A model generated the notes under the pieces. The model was not told where the DNA came from. It saw only the letters and a program-made list of their open reading frames with translations, and ran no database searches. Shown one piece after another: positions 20,002 through 29,323 of a stretch of 64,000 nt of DNA. Made by a program: the position numbers and the translations under genes. The stretch is from CALNYZ01 sp942490945. GTDB taxonomy: Bacteria; Pseudomonadota; Gammaproteobacteria; UBA6429; Thiohalophilaceae. Numbering within the stretch: the stretch's first letter is position 1; each line of letters opens with the position of its first letter. Where the stretch lies: contig CALNYZ010000017.1 of NCBI GenBank assembly GCA_942490945.1, forward strand, positions 488,238 through 552,237. Direction: 5' to 3'.

Positions 20002-20886
20002 TTGTCTGTCCCTTTATTACAAGTCAACAACCTCACCAAGCACTATCCCAGGGTCAAGGCCGTTAACGGTGTCGATATCACACTTCATGCCGGAACATGT
20101 ATGGGATTATTGGGTCCGAATGGCGCCGGCAAAACTACCACAATCGAAATTCTTGAAGGCATTCATAGTCCGACTTCCGGCACCATCCTTTATAAAGGTG
20201 AAACTGTTGGCAATCGGTTTCGTGATGAAGCTGGCATCATGTTTCAGTCCACTGCATTACAAGATTTTATTACAGTTCGAGAAACACTCGATATGTTTGC
20301 ACAACTGTATCCCAAAAATGCGGATATAGATGAGATCATCGCACGATGTAACCTCGGTGACTACTTGCATCAGGATAACCGGCAGTTATCTGGCGGACAA
20401 CGACAACGGCTATTGCTGGCTATCGCGCTGGTGAATGACCCCGATATTCTGTTTCTTGACGAACCTACCACCGGACTTGATCCGCAGGCCAGAAGAAATT
20501 TCTGGGACCTGATCGAATCTATTAAAAGTGAAGGTAAGACCATTCTGCTAACTACGCATTACATGGATGAAGCGTATGTGCTCTGTGATGAGATTGCGAT
20601 TATGGACCATGGTAAAATCATCGCCCAGGATAATCCAAAGGTATTACTTGAGACTCATTTTAATGATGTTGTCCTGCAACTACCACGAGAAGATATAGCG
20701 AACATCGACAAGCTGACAAACCCGATAGTCATTCGTAACGGTATAATCGAAATCAGTTCAGGCAATGTAAACGCCACTATCGCAGAATTAATCGCCATGA
20801 ATATATCATTGGAAAGAATGCAAATCCGTTCGCATAATCTTGATGATTTATTTCTCGAGTTAACCGGCAAGGAGATTCGCAGCTAG
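20002..20886 (+). CDS. ABC-2 type transporter ATP-binding protein
   Basis: I choose TTG 20002 as start because AGGA lies at 19992-19995 and the product then begins SVPLLQVNNLTKHYPRVKAV, as usual for the family. An upstream in-frame ATG at 19960 adds only non-conserved residues. The 294-residue ATPase has Walker A GPNGAGKTTT, the Q-loop (MFQS), the signature LSGGQRQRL, Walker B ILFLDEPTTGLD and the H-loop TTHYMDEA. It forms a two-gene export system with the permease that starts 22 bases after its stop. Substrate unknown. Confidence 0.93.
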   Translation: MSVPLLQVNNLTKHYPRVKAVNGVDITLHAGTCMGLLGPNGAGKTTTIEILEGIHSPTSGTILYKGETVGNRFRDEAGIMFQSTALQDFITVRETLDMFAQLYPKNADIDEIIARCNLGDYLHQDNRQLSGGQRQRLLLAIALVNDPDILFLDEPTTGLDPQARRNFWDLIESIKSEGKTILLTTHYMDEAYVLCDEIAIMDHGKIIAQDNPKVLLETHFNDVVLQLPREDIANIDKLTNPIVIRNGIIEISSGNVNATIAELIAMNISLERMQIRSHNLDDLFLELTGKEIRS

Positions 20887-20908
20887 CGCTTCGATACAGG
20901 ATTTAAAA

Positions 20909-21913
20909 ATGTTTTTTAAACGGTTCCGCACATTATTAAGTACACGCAACAAGGAATTCTGGCGCGACCGCGCATCGCTCAGCTGGAACATTCTTATGCC
21001 AGTATTGATTGTGGCGGGATTTGCGGTAACTTTTAATGCGGATTTTTCAGATGAATACAAAGTTGGCATCTATCAATCCGCAGACTCATCAGATAGCTCC
21101 GGCTTTTTGACCACGCGATATATTGAATTTATCCCGGTTACAAATCTGGAACAGGCTAAAACCAAGGTTAATCGTCACCAACTGGATATGTTATTTAACC
21201 TGGATGACCGGCAATACTGGATTAACAGTGAATCACCAAAAGGTTACCTGGTTGAAAAATTATTGCTTGCTGCAGACAGTAACAAACTGCAAAAACAGAT
21301 ACTTAACGGCAAGCCTATCCGCTATGTGGACTGGGTAATTCCCGGCATTCTTGGTATGAATATGATGTTCAGCGCACTGTTCGGCGTCGGTTATGTCATC
21401 GTACGCTACCGAAAAAATGGCATGCTAAAACGACTCAAGGCTACACCCGTCACTGCTTTCGAATATTTATCAGCACAAATTGTCTCGCGCCTGATGCTTA
21501 TTATGATTGTTACTATTTTTGTATTTTACAGTACAAATTATTTCATTGGTTATGCCATGCATGGTTCACATCTGAATTTATTTATTGTATTTGCACTTGG
21601 TACCATCAGTATGATCAGTCTCAGCCTGATTATCGCAGCCCGTACAACCAGCGAAGAAACTGCCGGTGGACTGCTCAATCTGATTAGTTGGCCAATGATG
21701 TTCCTGTCAGGTGTCTGGTTTTCGCTTGAAGGCAGTAACCCGATTATGCAAAATATCGCAGAAATTTTTCCACTCACACATGTCACCACAGCGGCGCGAT
21801 CTATCATGATTGACGGCGCTGGTCTTCTCGATAATGCCTACCATCTAACCGTGCTGGTGATCCAGAGTATCGTTTTTATGATTATTGGTGCCTTGTCTTT
21901 CCGCTGGGAATAA
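20909..21913 (+). CDS. ABC-2 type transporter permease
   Basis: A 334-residue permease with one N-terminal membrane helix (about 28-47), an external domain of about 110 residues, and a cluster of five C-terminal helices, the layout of ABC-2 exporters. RYRKNGMLKRLKATPVTAFEYL and the FLSGVWFSLEG...FPLTHVTTAAR block near the end are characteristic. It pairs with the ATPase just upstream. These pairs export drugs, lipids or polysaccharide parts; the neighbourhood does not decide. Confidence 0.92.
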   Translation: MFFKRFRTLLSTRNKEFWRDRASLSWNILMPVLIVAGFAVTFNADFSDEYKVGIYQSADSSDSSGFLTTRYIEFIPVTNLEQAKTKVNRHQLDMLFNLDDRQYWINSESPKGYLVEKLLLAADSNKLQKQILNGKPIRYVDWVIPGILGMNMMFSALFGVGYVIVRYRKNGMLKRLKATPVTAFEYLSAQIVSRLMLIMIVTIFVFYSTNYFIGYAMHGSHLNLFIVFALGTISMISLSLIIAARTTSEETAGGLLNLISWPMMFLSGVWFSLEGSNPIMQNIAEIFPLTHVTTAARSIMIDGAGLLDNAYHLTVLVIQSIVFMIIGALSFRWE

Positions 21914-22167
21914 TGCGTCTGGTAGTATCGAAACGGTCAAATTGACTATTTATCGACCATTTTCATACGCAAGGGCAGTATAAGCCAACTTCATCTACAC
22001 ACCCTTGCATGTTAGCCATTGATTATTCTGACTTTAATAAAACCTTAAGTATAACTGGACAATTATTTTATTTACTATATTCTAATTATCTTATATTACA
22101 AAGCCCACTCGGTTCATGTAGTCCAGGTGATAAATAAAAAGTATCTAAAAACATTGGGAGCTATCAC

Positions 22168-22764
22168 ATGAAAGCTAAATATTTAATCTCTGCCATTTTA
22201 TTTACCATGGTTTCTTTTTCAGCCATGGCGTGGACACCTTACGATAACCATGGCTATAACAATGGCCAGGCGAATGGCTGGAACAATGGTGACGGCAATT
22301 TCGGTTTTAACATGAACGGTTCAGCTCGCGGTAACGGCAATGGTTACACGAACAATGGCTGGAACAATGGCTATGCTGCAAACCCATACGGTTACAACAA
22401 TGGCTATGCTTCAAACCCAAACGGTTATAACAATGGTTATGGGAACAGCAATGGCAATGGTAACTTTAACGGTGACGGCAATTTCGGTTTTAACATGAAC
22501 GGTTCAGCACGTGGTAACGGCAATGGTTACGCAAATAATGGCTGGAACAACGGTCACAACTATAACCGTAACGGGTACAACCCTTATTACGGCCAACAAT
22601 CTGCACCTCAAGCGCCGATTGCGGACCAATTCAAGGCTCAACAGAAAGCTCAAGCTGACTATATGAAAAAAGTGGAAAATCGGCGCAAAGCTTATTTTGA
22701 AGCCGAGAAAAAAGCCTATGACGAGCATGTTGCCATGATGGAAAAACGTTTCGGCAAAAAATAG
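22168..22764 (+). CDS. Probable sulfur globule protein
   Basis: A 198-residue protein with a clear signal peptide (cleavage after SAMA, about residue 21) and a middle part, about 22-145, made almost only of Gly, Asn and Tyr (NGYNNGYG-type). Two copies of a GDGNFGFNMNGSARGNGNGY unit are embedded. This composition and the DGnF.F.Mn.saRGnGnGY element are those of the envelope proteins of periplasmic sulfur globules in sulfur-oxidising gammaproteobacteria. The last 45 residues are a charged helix. GGGAG before the ATG is a good ribosome binding site and a terminator follows. It could be another Gly/Asn-rich secreted structural protein. Confidence 0.65.
   Translation: MKAKYLISAILFTMVSFSAMAWTPYDNHGYNNGQANGWNNGDGNFGFNMNGSARGNGNGYTNNGWNNGYAANPYGYNNGYASNPNGYNNGYGNSNGNGNFNGDGNFGFNMNGSARGNGNGYANNGWNNGHNYNRNGYNPYYGQQSAPQAPIADQFKAQQKAQADYMKKVENRRKAYFEAEKKAYDEHVAMMEKRFGKK
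22288..22553 (+). repeat. Internal duplication in the sulfur globule-like gene
   Basis: About 83 bases at 22288-22370 recur at 22471-22553 with few changes, encoding the repeated DGNFGFNMNGSARGNGNGY unit. The near identity at DNA level, including third positions, points to a recent duplication or ongoing conversion. Confidence 0.85.
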
Positions 22765-22787
22765 TCCGGACATTTTCCGCACACAAA

Positions 22788-22818
22788 ATGCCCACATTTA
22801 GAGTGTGGGCTTTTTTTA
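22788..22818 (+). terminator. Rho-independent terminator
   Basis: GCCCACA (22790-22796) pairs with TGTGGGC (22804-22810) around a seven-base loop, followed by seven T. It ends the sulfur globule-like transcript. Confidence 0.92.
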
Positions 22819-22886
22819 ACGGTAAAATCCGGGATTTATCCTGAATAAGTCTTCACATATACCGGTTTCTTGCCAAAATAGAAGCA

Positions 22887-24557
22887 ATGTATGTAAAGAC
22901 GAATTACCCTTCTCTCTTCAATACCCGCGCTACACTCACCGCAATACTAATCTATCTGGTGAGTTTGTTGCTGCCCGCCGGTTTCTCTCCACGTGCTTAT
23001 TCTGCCGATAAAGATAACGACAAAATTATTCGCATCGGCGTGCGAGCCAATCGCGGCGCGGACAAAGCACTCAAGCGCTGGCAGCCAACGGCAGATTATC
23101 TGTCAGAGAAAATACCCGGATACAGGTTTACATTAGCACCCTACGAAATCAACAGCACCTTGAATCAGGCCGCAAGTCGCAACGAATTTGAATTTATTCT
23201 GACCAATCCCGCAGCTTATGTTGAATTACGACATCGCTATGGTGTTGAAAAACTGGTGACGCTGGCAAACAAAAGAAACGGTACAGGTTATACAAAATTT
23301 GGTTCGGTTATATTTACACACAAAGATAACGCTGACATTAATGACTTTCAGGATCTGAAAGGTGTAGAGTTTCTCGCTGCTGATGAACTGGGATTTGGTG
23401 GCTGGCGAATGGCCTGGCGTGAACTGCTGGCACACAAGATTAATCCCTACCACGACTTTAAAACCCTCCGTTTCGCTGGCGGAATTCAACAACGAGTGGT
23501 GCATGCGGTGCTCAATAAAACTGTCGATGCGGGTAGCGTGCGCACGGATATGCTGGAGCGTATGGCACAAGATGGCAAAATTACATTGTCCGATGTAAAA
23601 GTTATTGGTCAAAAACAGGCCGAAGACTTTCCTTTTTTACTCAGCACCGCACTTTACCCGGAATGGCCCTTTGCCAAACTCAAACATACAGATGACATGT
23701 TGGCAAAGCGTGTAACTGCATCATTATTATTAATAAACAAGAACCATCCGGCCGCAGTTTCTGGAAAATACACTGGTTGGCATACCGGCTTGCAATATGA
23801 TGAGGTTGAAAACATGCTAAAAGAATTACATATCGGCCCGTTCGCCATACACAAACAATCACTGATCATGGAAGTCATAAAATTATACTGGCATTGGTTT
23901 TTTATTTTCGCAATTATCCTGTTCTTGCTGATAACGTTATACATAAAAATGGCACTAATCAACACGCGACTTCGTGTTACTGAAAACCAGTTACTTGAGT
24001 CAAATTCGAAGGTCAGGGATTTGGCATTAATTGATGGACTCACTGCGCTGGGTAATCGACGCAGTCTGAACGAGCATCTGGATAAAGTATGGGGACAAAT
24101 GTGTCGTGATAATATTCCTGTCTGTATTTTATTGATGGATGTAGATTACTTTAAGGATTTTAACGATCTTTATGGTCATGTTGCTGGTGATGACTGTCTC
24201 AGAAAAATTGCAAACACCATCCAGGAATTTTTTCGCCGTTCAGGTGAAATTGCAATTCGTTATGGAGGTGAAGAATTTCTGATCTTTAAAACCCATTGCG
24301 ACTTATCAAAAATCCAACAACATGCTGAGGATTTCAGATTATTAATACGTAATTTAAACATTTTACACGCAAAATCCACAATTGATTCCGTGGTAACGGT
24401 CAGTATTGGCATCGCCGTGATGACGCCGGACAAGGATTCAGATCCGCGTGCGCTTATCAAACAAGCTGACCATGCATTATATCAGGCCAAAAATTCGGGG
24501 CGAAACTGCGTGGTAATCTATGGTGAGAAACAGCAAGAAGATGTTTTAAATGTTTAA
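22887..24557 (+). CDS. Periplasmic binding-domain/GGDEF diguanylate cyclase fusion
   Basis: A 556-residue membrane sensor. A signal or anchor helix lies at about 13-33; a PhnD-type substrate-binding domain covers about 45-310 (IRIGVRANRG, WQPTADYLSEKIPGY, FILTNPAAYVEL, FTHKDN). A membrane helix at about 332-355 leads to a GGDEF domain with DGLTALGNRR and an intact GGEEF active site near 460. It should make cyclic di-GMP in response to a periplasmic ligand. PhnD-like domains also serve as sensors in tetrathionate-type sensor kinases, so, beside a sulfur globule gene, a sulfur oxyanion is a possible ligand; that is inference. Confidence 0.88.
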   Translation: MYVKTNYPSLFNTRATLTAILIYLVSLLLPAGFSPRAYSADKDNDKIIRIGVRANRGADKALKRWQPTADYLSEKIPGYRFTLAPYEINSTLNQAASRNEFEFILTNPAAYVELRHRYGVEKLVTLANKRNGTGYTKFGSVIFTHKDNADINDFQDLKGVEFLAADELGFGGWRMAWRELLAHKINPYHDFKTLRFAGGIQQRVVHAVLNKTVDAGSVRTDMLERMAQDGKITLSDVKVIGQKQAEDFPFLLSTALYPEWPFAKLKHTDDMLAKRVTASLLLINKNHPAAVSGKYTGWHTGLQYDEVENMLKELHIGPFAIHKQSLIMEVIKLYWHWFFIFAIILFLLITLYIKMALINTRLRVTENQLLESNSKVRDLALIDGLTALGNRRSLNEHLDKVWGQMCRDNIPVCILLMDVDYFKDFNDLYGHVAGDDCLRKIANTIQEFFRRSGEIAIRYGGEEFLIFKTHCDLSKIQQHAEDFRLLIRNLNILHAKSTIDSVVTVSIGIAVMTPDKDSDPRALIKQADHALYQAKNSGRNCVVIYGEKQQEDVLNV

Positions 24558-24582
24558 AGCTGTATATTAGATATAGCGACAA

Positions 24583-25035
24583 CTAATCCAGTTGTTCCTG
24601 CACACGATGTTTGGTCTGAATGAAATCTTTATGTGAAACATAGATTAAATCAGCCACACGTCGAATCATATGCTCTTCAAATGAATCCAGCTGATTGTCT
24701 GAAAAAGCAATTTGCCATAATAATTCTATCAAGTGGATTTTTTGCTTTTGGGAATATTGTTGATTTATCAAACTCGTAAATTGATACAAATCTGTGGCTT
24801 GTTTGGCATGTTTTTTCGCCAGTTCAAATAATTCCAGCGTTTCATGATCCGTCAACTGAAATTCACCCATTAATGCTTTTTTAACGGCTTGTTGTTCCTC
24901 TGGCTGCACAGTGTGATCCTGGTGCATAATTTCGATTAATAACGCGGCTGTAGCCAGTTTCAGTTTATGCTCTGGCAACTCTGTTTCGGTAACAGACAAG
25001 TTCTGGTCAAAGAATTTTTTTAATTTACTAATCAT
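24583..25035 (-). CDS. TerB-like protein
   Basis: A 150-residue all-helical protein. The region LATAALLIEIMHQDHTVQPEEQ followed by IELLWQIAFSDNQLDSFEEHMIRRVADLIYV is the paired acidic-helix arrangement of the TerB family. Acidic residues that would hold a metal in TerB are present in each half (QDHTVQPEE and SDNQLDSFEE). Its role outside tellurite operons is unknown; no ter genes are near, so no tellurite function is implied. It converges with the GGDEF fusion gene. Confidence 0.82.
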   Translation of the reverse strand: MISKLKKFFDQNLSVTETELPEHKLKLATAALLIEIMHQDHTVQPEEQQAVKKALMGEFQLTDHETLELFELAKKHAKQATDLYQFTSLINQQYSQKQKIHLIELLWQIAFSDNQLDSFEEHMIRRVADLIYVSHKDFIQTKHRVQEQLD

Positions 25036-25238
25036 AATCCTGAGTTTACAAAATATTCAGTTGGTGCAGTATTATACACATTTCATGAGGGCTTGACCGT
25101 TGTAGCAGAGAATATTCCCTTATCGTCGCAAATTCACTACAACCAACCGATGAATCACCTCATGATCCAGATCAAGCATCGACTAACAAAAACATACAAA
25201 CTATACCGTTAATTCACCAGGTAATCTAAGATAGTCGG

Positions 25239-26813
25239 GTGAAACTGATTGATGCTTTACAAAACCCGGCGCTCTATGATCACCCCATTGACAAATTTGA
25301 GGTAATCGAAACACATATATCGCAAGTGCTACTTACCGGGCAATTTGTCTATAAAATTAAAAAGCCGGTCAACTTTGGTTTTCTGGATTTTTCAACTCTC
25401 GATAAACGTAAACATTTTTGCGAAGAAGAATTACGTTTAAACCGCCGCCTTGCACCACAACTGTATCTCGATGTCGTTACCATCCATGGCACTTTCGACA
25501 ATCCAAATCTGGGGAGTGAAGGCCCCGTAATTGAATACGCAGTAAAAATGCAACAGTTTCCACAATCCGCGCAACTGGATCGCGTGCTGGAAAAAAATCA
25601 ATTACACACACAACATATCGACAAACTTGCGCATACTGTTGCAGAATTCCATTTATCCATTAACAGTATACCGGCCGACAGTCCTTTTGGCGATGTCGCG
25701 CATGTCACAGAACCGGTGCTGGAAAACTTCCAGCAAATACGAAGCTGTATTACCGACCCGACCGCGATAAAGATTATTGAAGTGCTCGAAGACTGGAGCA
25801 ATCAGCAACTGGAAAGGCTTAACAATGATTTTATAAAACGAAAATCGCAAGGCTTCGTCCGTCCCTGTCATGGCGATATGCATTTACGCAATATCGCACT
25901 TGTAAATAACGACATCGTTATATTTGACTGTATTGAGTTCAATACCAACTTCTATCTAATCGACGTTATGAGTGAGGTCGCCTTCCTCGTTATGGATCTG
26001 GAGGACCGCAACCAGCATCAATATGCCAACCGGTTTCTGAACCTGTATCTGGAATTTACCGGTGACTACGAAGGCCTGCAGGTATTGAATTTCTATAAAG
26101 TCTATCGTGCCATAGTGCGAGCCAAGGTTGATGCGCTGCGCTGCGCACAAGAAAATGCCAACACGATAGAATACATGAATACATTTCAGGATTTTATGCA
26201 GTATCTCAAGCTGGCTAAAACATATACTGAGAGTCAACGTCCCACGTTATTCATTAATCATGGCTTGTCGGGCTCAGGTAAATCCGTAGGTACACGCAAA
26301 TTTGTTGAGTTGCTGCCAGCCATTGCCTTGCGATCAGACATAGAACGTAAACGACTTTTCGCACACAACACACAACAACATAATCTTAGTGATATAAATA
26401 GTGGTATTTACTCACAGCAAGCAACAGATGCAACGTATCAACGTCTTGTAAATCTGGCACGCATTATTCTTGATTCCGGAAATAGCGTCATTATTGATGC
26501 AGCCAATCTGAAACAGCAGCAGCGTAAATTATTTTATGAACTTGCCAGCGAATTAGCTGTGCCTTTTGTCATTCTGGATTATCAGGCCACACCGGATACA
26601 CTACGTCAGCGTGTCAACAAGCGTCTGATTTCCGAACAGGATGCGTCTGATGCCACTGTCGATATACTGGATCATCAACTTACTCATAATGACCCGCTCA
26701 GTGACGACGAGCTCAGACAGACACTACATATCGACACCGAAGCAGAACTGGATTTTACCGAACTCACCAGGCGTCTGAATAAATTGCTAACTACAAAAAA
26801 ATCAGCCACATAA
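25239..26813 (+). CDS. APH-like kinase/AAA ATPase fusion protein
   Basis: A 524-residue soluble protein starting at GTG 25239. About 1-330 resemble the aminoglycoside phosphotransferase-like fold (LTGQFVYKIKKPVNFGFLDF, then the catalytic loop CHGDMHLRNI and IFDCIEFN). About 340-510 are a P-loop kinase domain of the AAA_33 type, with Walker A GLSGSGKSVGT and a VIIDAANL segment. Such fusions are common in proteobacteria and are annotated as bifunctional APH/ATP-binding proteins; the substrate is unknown. Antibiotic resistance should not be inferred. A bidirectional terminator separates it from fusA. Confidence 0.88.
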   Translation: MKLIDALQNPALYDHPIDKFEVIETHISQVLLTGQFVYKIKKPVNFGFLDFSTLDKRKHFCEEELRLNRRLAPQLYLDVVTIHGTFDNPNLGSEGPVIEYAVKMQQFPQSAQLDRVLEKNQLHTQHIDKLAHTVAEFHLSINSIPADSPFGDVAHVTEPVLENFQQIRSCITDPTAIKIIEVLEDWSNQQLERLNNDFIKRKSQGFVRPCHGDMHLRNIALVNNDIVIFDCIEFNTNFYLIDVMSEVAFLVMDLEDRNQHQYANRFLNLYLEFTGDYEGLQVLNFYKVYRAIVRAKVDALRCAQENANTIEYMNTFQDFMQYLKLAKTYTESQRPTLFINHGLSGSGKSVGTRKFVELLPAIALRSDIERKRLFAHNTQQHNLSDINSGIYSQQATDATYQRLVNLARIILDSGNSVIIDAANLKQQQRKLFYELASELAVPFVILDYQATPDTLRQRVNKRLISEQDASDATVDILDHQLTHNDPLSDDELRQTLHIDTEAELDFTELTRRLNKLLTTKKSAT

Positions 26814-26851
26814 AAAAACCGGCCTCTATAACAAACAGAGGCCGGCTTTTT
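26813..26851. terminator. Bidirectional terminator between convergent genes
   Basis: CCGGCCTCT (26819-26827) pairs with AGAGGCCGG (26837-26845), with an A run before and a T run after. It can end both the kinase/ATPase transcript and the EF-G transcript. Confidence 0.93.
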
Positions 26852-26875
26852 ATGCGACAGACTGAAAAAAGAAAT

Positions 26876-28966
26876 TTATTTCTTTTTCTTCTCTTCGCGT
26901 TCTTTGGTTTCTTTGATCACGTTTTCAGCAACATTTTTCGGACACGGTGCATAGTGTGCGAATTCCATCGAGAACTGACCACGACCTGAGGTCATGGTAC
27001 GCAGGTCACCAATGTAGCCAAACATTTCACTCAGCGGACACTGCGCCTTGATGCGCACACCGGTTGAGCTGGGCTCCTGTCCCTGAATCATGCCACGACG
27101 ACGGTTCAAGTCACCGATAACGTCACCGACGTTGTCTTCAGGTGAGAACACGTCCACTTTCATGATTGGCTCCATTAACTGCGGACCCGCTTTTGGCATG
27201 GATTGACGATACGCCGCGCCCGCTGCCAGTTCGTAGGCGATAGCTGAGGAGTCAACCGGGTGATAGCCACCGTCAACCAATGTCACCTTGAAATCCAGAC
27301 AAGGGAAGCCGGCTAATACACCGCGTTGCATGCTCTTCTCGAAGCCTTTTTGTACGGCTGGCCAGAATTCGCGTGGTACGTTACCACCCGTTACAACCGA
27401 TTCGAATATATAGCCGCTGCCCGGTTCACCTGGCTCAACAATGTAGTCGATTTTCGCGTATTGACCCGAACCACCGGTTTGCTTCTTGTGTGTATAGCTG
27501 TCTTCGGTTTTCTGGGTAATGGTTTCGCGATACGCCACCTGAGGCGCGCCTACTTCCACTTCCACGCCGTGTGTACGCTTGAGGATGTCGATCTTGATAT
27601 CCAGATGCAATTCACCCATGCCTTTGAGGATGGTTTCACCGCTGTCTTCATCCGTCTCAACACGGAACGAAGGATCTTCTGCAATCATTTTACCGATAGC
27701 GATACCCATTTTTTCAGCTGCACCTTTGTCTTTAGGGGCAACGGCAATGGAAATAACCGGATCCGGGAAAACCATAGGCTCTAATGTCGCCGGATGTTTC
27801 GGATCGCACAAAGTATGACCAGTTTGGACGTTCTTCATGCCTACGACGGCTACGATATCACCGGCTTGTGCCCCGGTTAATTCAATACGTTCGTCAGCGT
27901 GCATTTCAACAATACGACCGATACGTTCAGTTTTGCCGGTAAAGGTATTCAGTACGGTATCACCCTTGTTCATGGTGCCGGTGTAGATACGGATAAAGGT
28001 TAACGCACCGAAACGGTCGTCCATAATCTTGAATGCCAGCGCGCGTAAAGGTTTAGCCGGGTCCACAATCGCAAATTGGCCGGTTTCATTACCTTCGAGG
28101 TCAACTTCAGGCTGAGGTGGCACTTCGGTCGGGCTGGGCAAAAAGTCGACCACGGCATCCAGTACCAGCTGTACACCCTTGTTCTTGAAAGCAGATCCGC
28201 AATAAGTCGGGAAGAAATCCAGCGCAATGGTACCCTTTCGGATACAACGCTTGATGTCGTCTATCGACGGCTCTTCACCATCGAGGTATTTTTCCATCAG
28301 GTCATCGTCTTGCTCAACTGCTGTTTCAATCAACTGCTGGCGGTATTCCTCGACTTTGTCAGCCATATCGGCAGGTGGCTCAACAATCTCATAATTCATC
28401 GGATCGCCCGAGTTATCCCAAATCCAGGCTTTGCGGGTCAATAAGTCCACCACACCCGAGAATTCATCCTCGATACCAATAGGTAACACCATGACCAGTG
28501 GATTGGCACCCAGTACTTTCTTCACCTGCGCGACAACCTTGTAAAAATCTGCTCCCATGCGATCCAGCTTGTTGACGAAAATCACCCGAGCAACTTCTGA
28601 GTCGTTTGCATAGCGCCAGTTGGTTTCAGACTGAGGTTCTACCCCACCTGAACCGCAAAATACGCCAATACCGCCATCAAGTACTTTCAGGGAACGATAC
28701 ACTTCAATCGTGAAGTCCACGTGTCCGGGAGTATCAATAATGTTGAAACGGTGGTCTTTCCACATACAGGAAGTGGCCGCAGACTGAATAGTAATACCGC
28801 GTTCACGTTCCTGATCCATGAAGTCGGTGGTAGTTTCACCATCGTGTACTTCACCGATTTTATGAATTTTACCGGTTAGTTTCAGAATACGTTCTGTGGT
28901 GGTGGTTTTACCAGCATCCACGTGCGCGAATATACCTATATTTCTATACTTATCTAAATCAGCCAT
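26876..28966 (-). CDS. fusA: Elongation factor G, stand-alone second copy type
   Basis: A 696-residue translation GTPase of normal length. G1 is AHVDAGKTTTT (about 14-24), G3 DTPGHVDF, G4 NKLDRMGADF, and the C-terminal domains include GGSGQYAKIDY and the EF-G end MTSGRGQFSMEFAHY. It moves tRNA and mRNA during translation or acts in ribosome recycling. It is not in a str operon (no rpsL, rpsG or tuf beside it), and details such as LKLTGKIHKIGEVHDGE and CFCGSGGVEPQS-like sequence match the separate second EF-G of gammaproteobacteria rather than the housekeeping copy. A canonical fusA is expected elsewhere. Confidence 0.95.
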   Translation of the reverse strand: MADLDKYRNIGIFAHVDAGKTTTTERILKLTGKIHKIGEVHDGETTTDFMDQERERGITIQSAATSCMWKDHRFNIIDTPGHVDFTIEVYRSLKVLDGGIGVFCGSGGVEPQSETNWRYANDSEVARVIFVNKLDRMGADFYKVVAQVKKVLGANPLVMVLPIGIEDEFSGVVDLLTRKAWIWDNSGDPMNYEIVEPPADMADKVEEYRQQLIETAVEQDDDLMEKYLDGEEPSIDDIKRCIRKGTIALDFFPTYCGSAFKNKGVQLVLDAVVDFLPSPTEVPPQPEVDLEGNETGQFAIVDPAKPLRALAFKIMDDRFGALTFIRIYTGTMNKGDTVLNTFTGKTERIGRIVEMHADERIELTGAQAGDIVAVVGMKNVQTGHTLCDPKHPATLEPMVFPDPVISIAVAPKDKGAAEKMGIAIGKMIAEDPSFRVETDEDSGETILKGMGELHLDIKIDILKRTHGVEVEVGAPQVAYRETITQKTEDSYTHKKQTGGSGQYAKIDYIVEPGEPGSGYIFESVVTGGNVPREFWPAVQKGFEKSMQRGVLAGFPCLDFKVTLVDGGYHPVDSSAIAYELAAGAAYRQSMPKAGPQLMEPIMKVDVFSPEDNVGDVIGDLNRRRGMIQGQEPSSTGVRIKAQCPLSEMFGYIGDLRTMTSGRGQFSMEFAHYAPCPKNVAENVIKETKEREEKKKK

Positions 28967-29323
28967 GTTCCTACTCTATAAAACAGTTAATCGACATTCG
29001 AATGCGACCAGGTTTGACTACGCCCGACTCAATCCTGGGTAAAACTGGCTTAACCAGCACTACCGTGGTCGAATCTGGCCACTAGCAGCCATGATTTGAT
29101 GTCCAGACACAAATCGGGACACTCCGGTGCCCGCCTGTCGTGTGGAGGGATACTATCCGGGAAATCTGCGGCGCGAATTATATCTTAAAGTGACGGGAAT
29201 TGCGCACATCAAAACTGATAAATGGGGTGAATATTACAATATACAGGCTGGAGGCTGTCCAGAACTCGTATGAAATGACGGGGCATAGATAACTCAGATT
29301 TCGGTTAAACCCCAAAAGTACTC
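28967..29323. other. Upstream region of EF-G, no gene seen
   Basis: These 357 bases must hold the fusA promoter. They contain no open frame with support, no tRNA and no strong hairpin that I can see. Confidence 0.5.

Noticed and set aside
25239..26813. Aminoglycoside resistance gene
   Set aside because: The APH-like half belongs to a widespread fusion family of unknown substrate.
27326..28444. Plus-strand open frames of 120-150 codons opposite EF-G
   Set aside because: Shadow frames on the complement of a strongly conserved gene.
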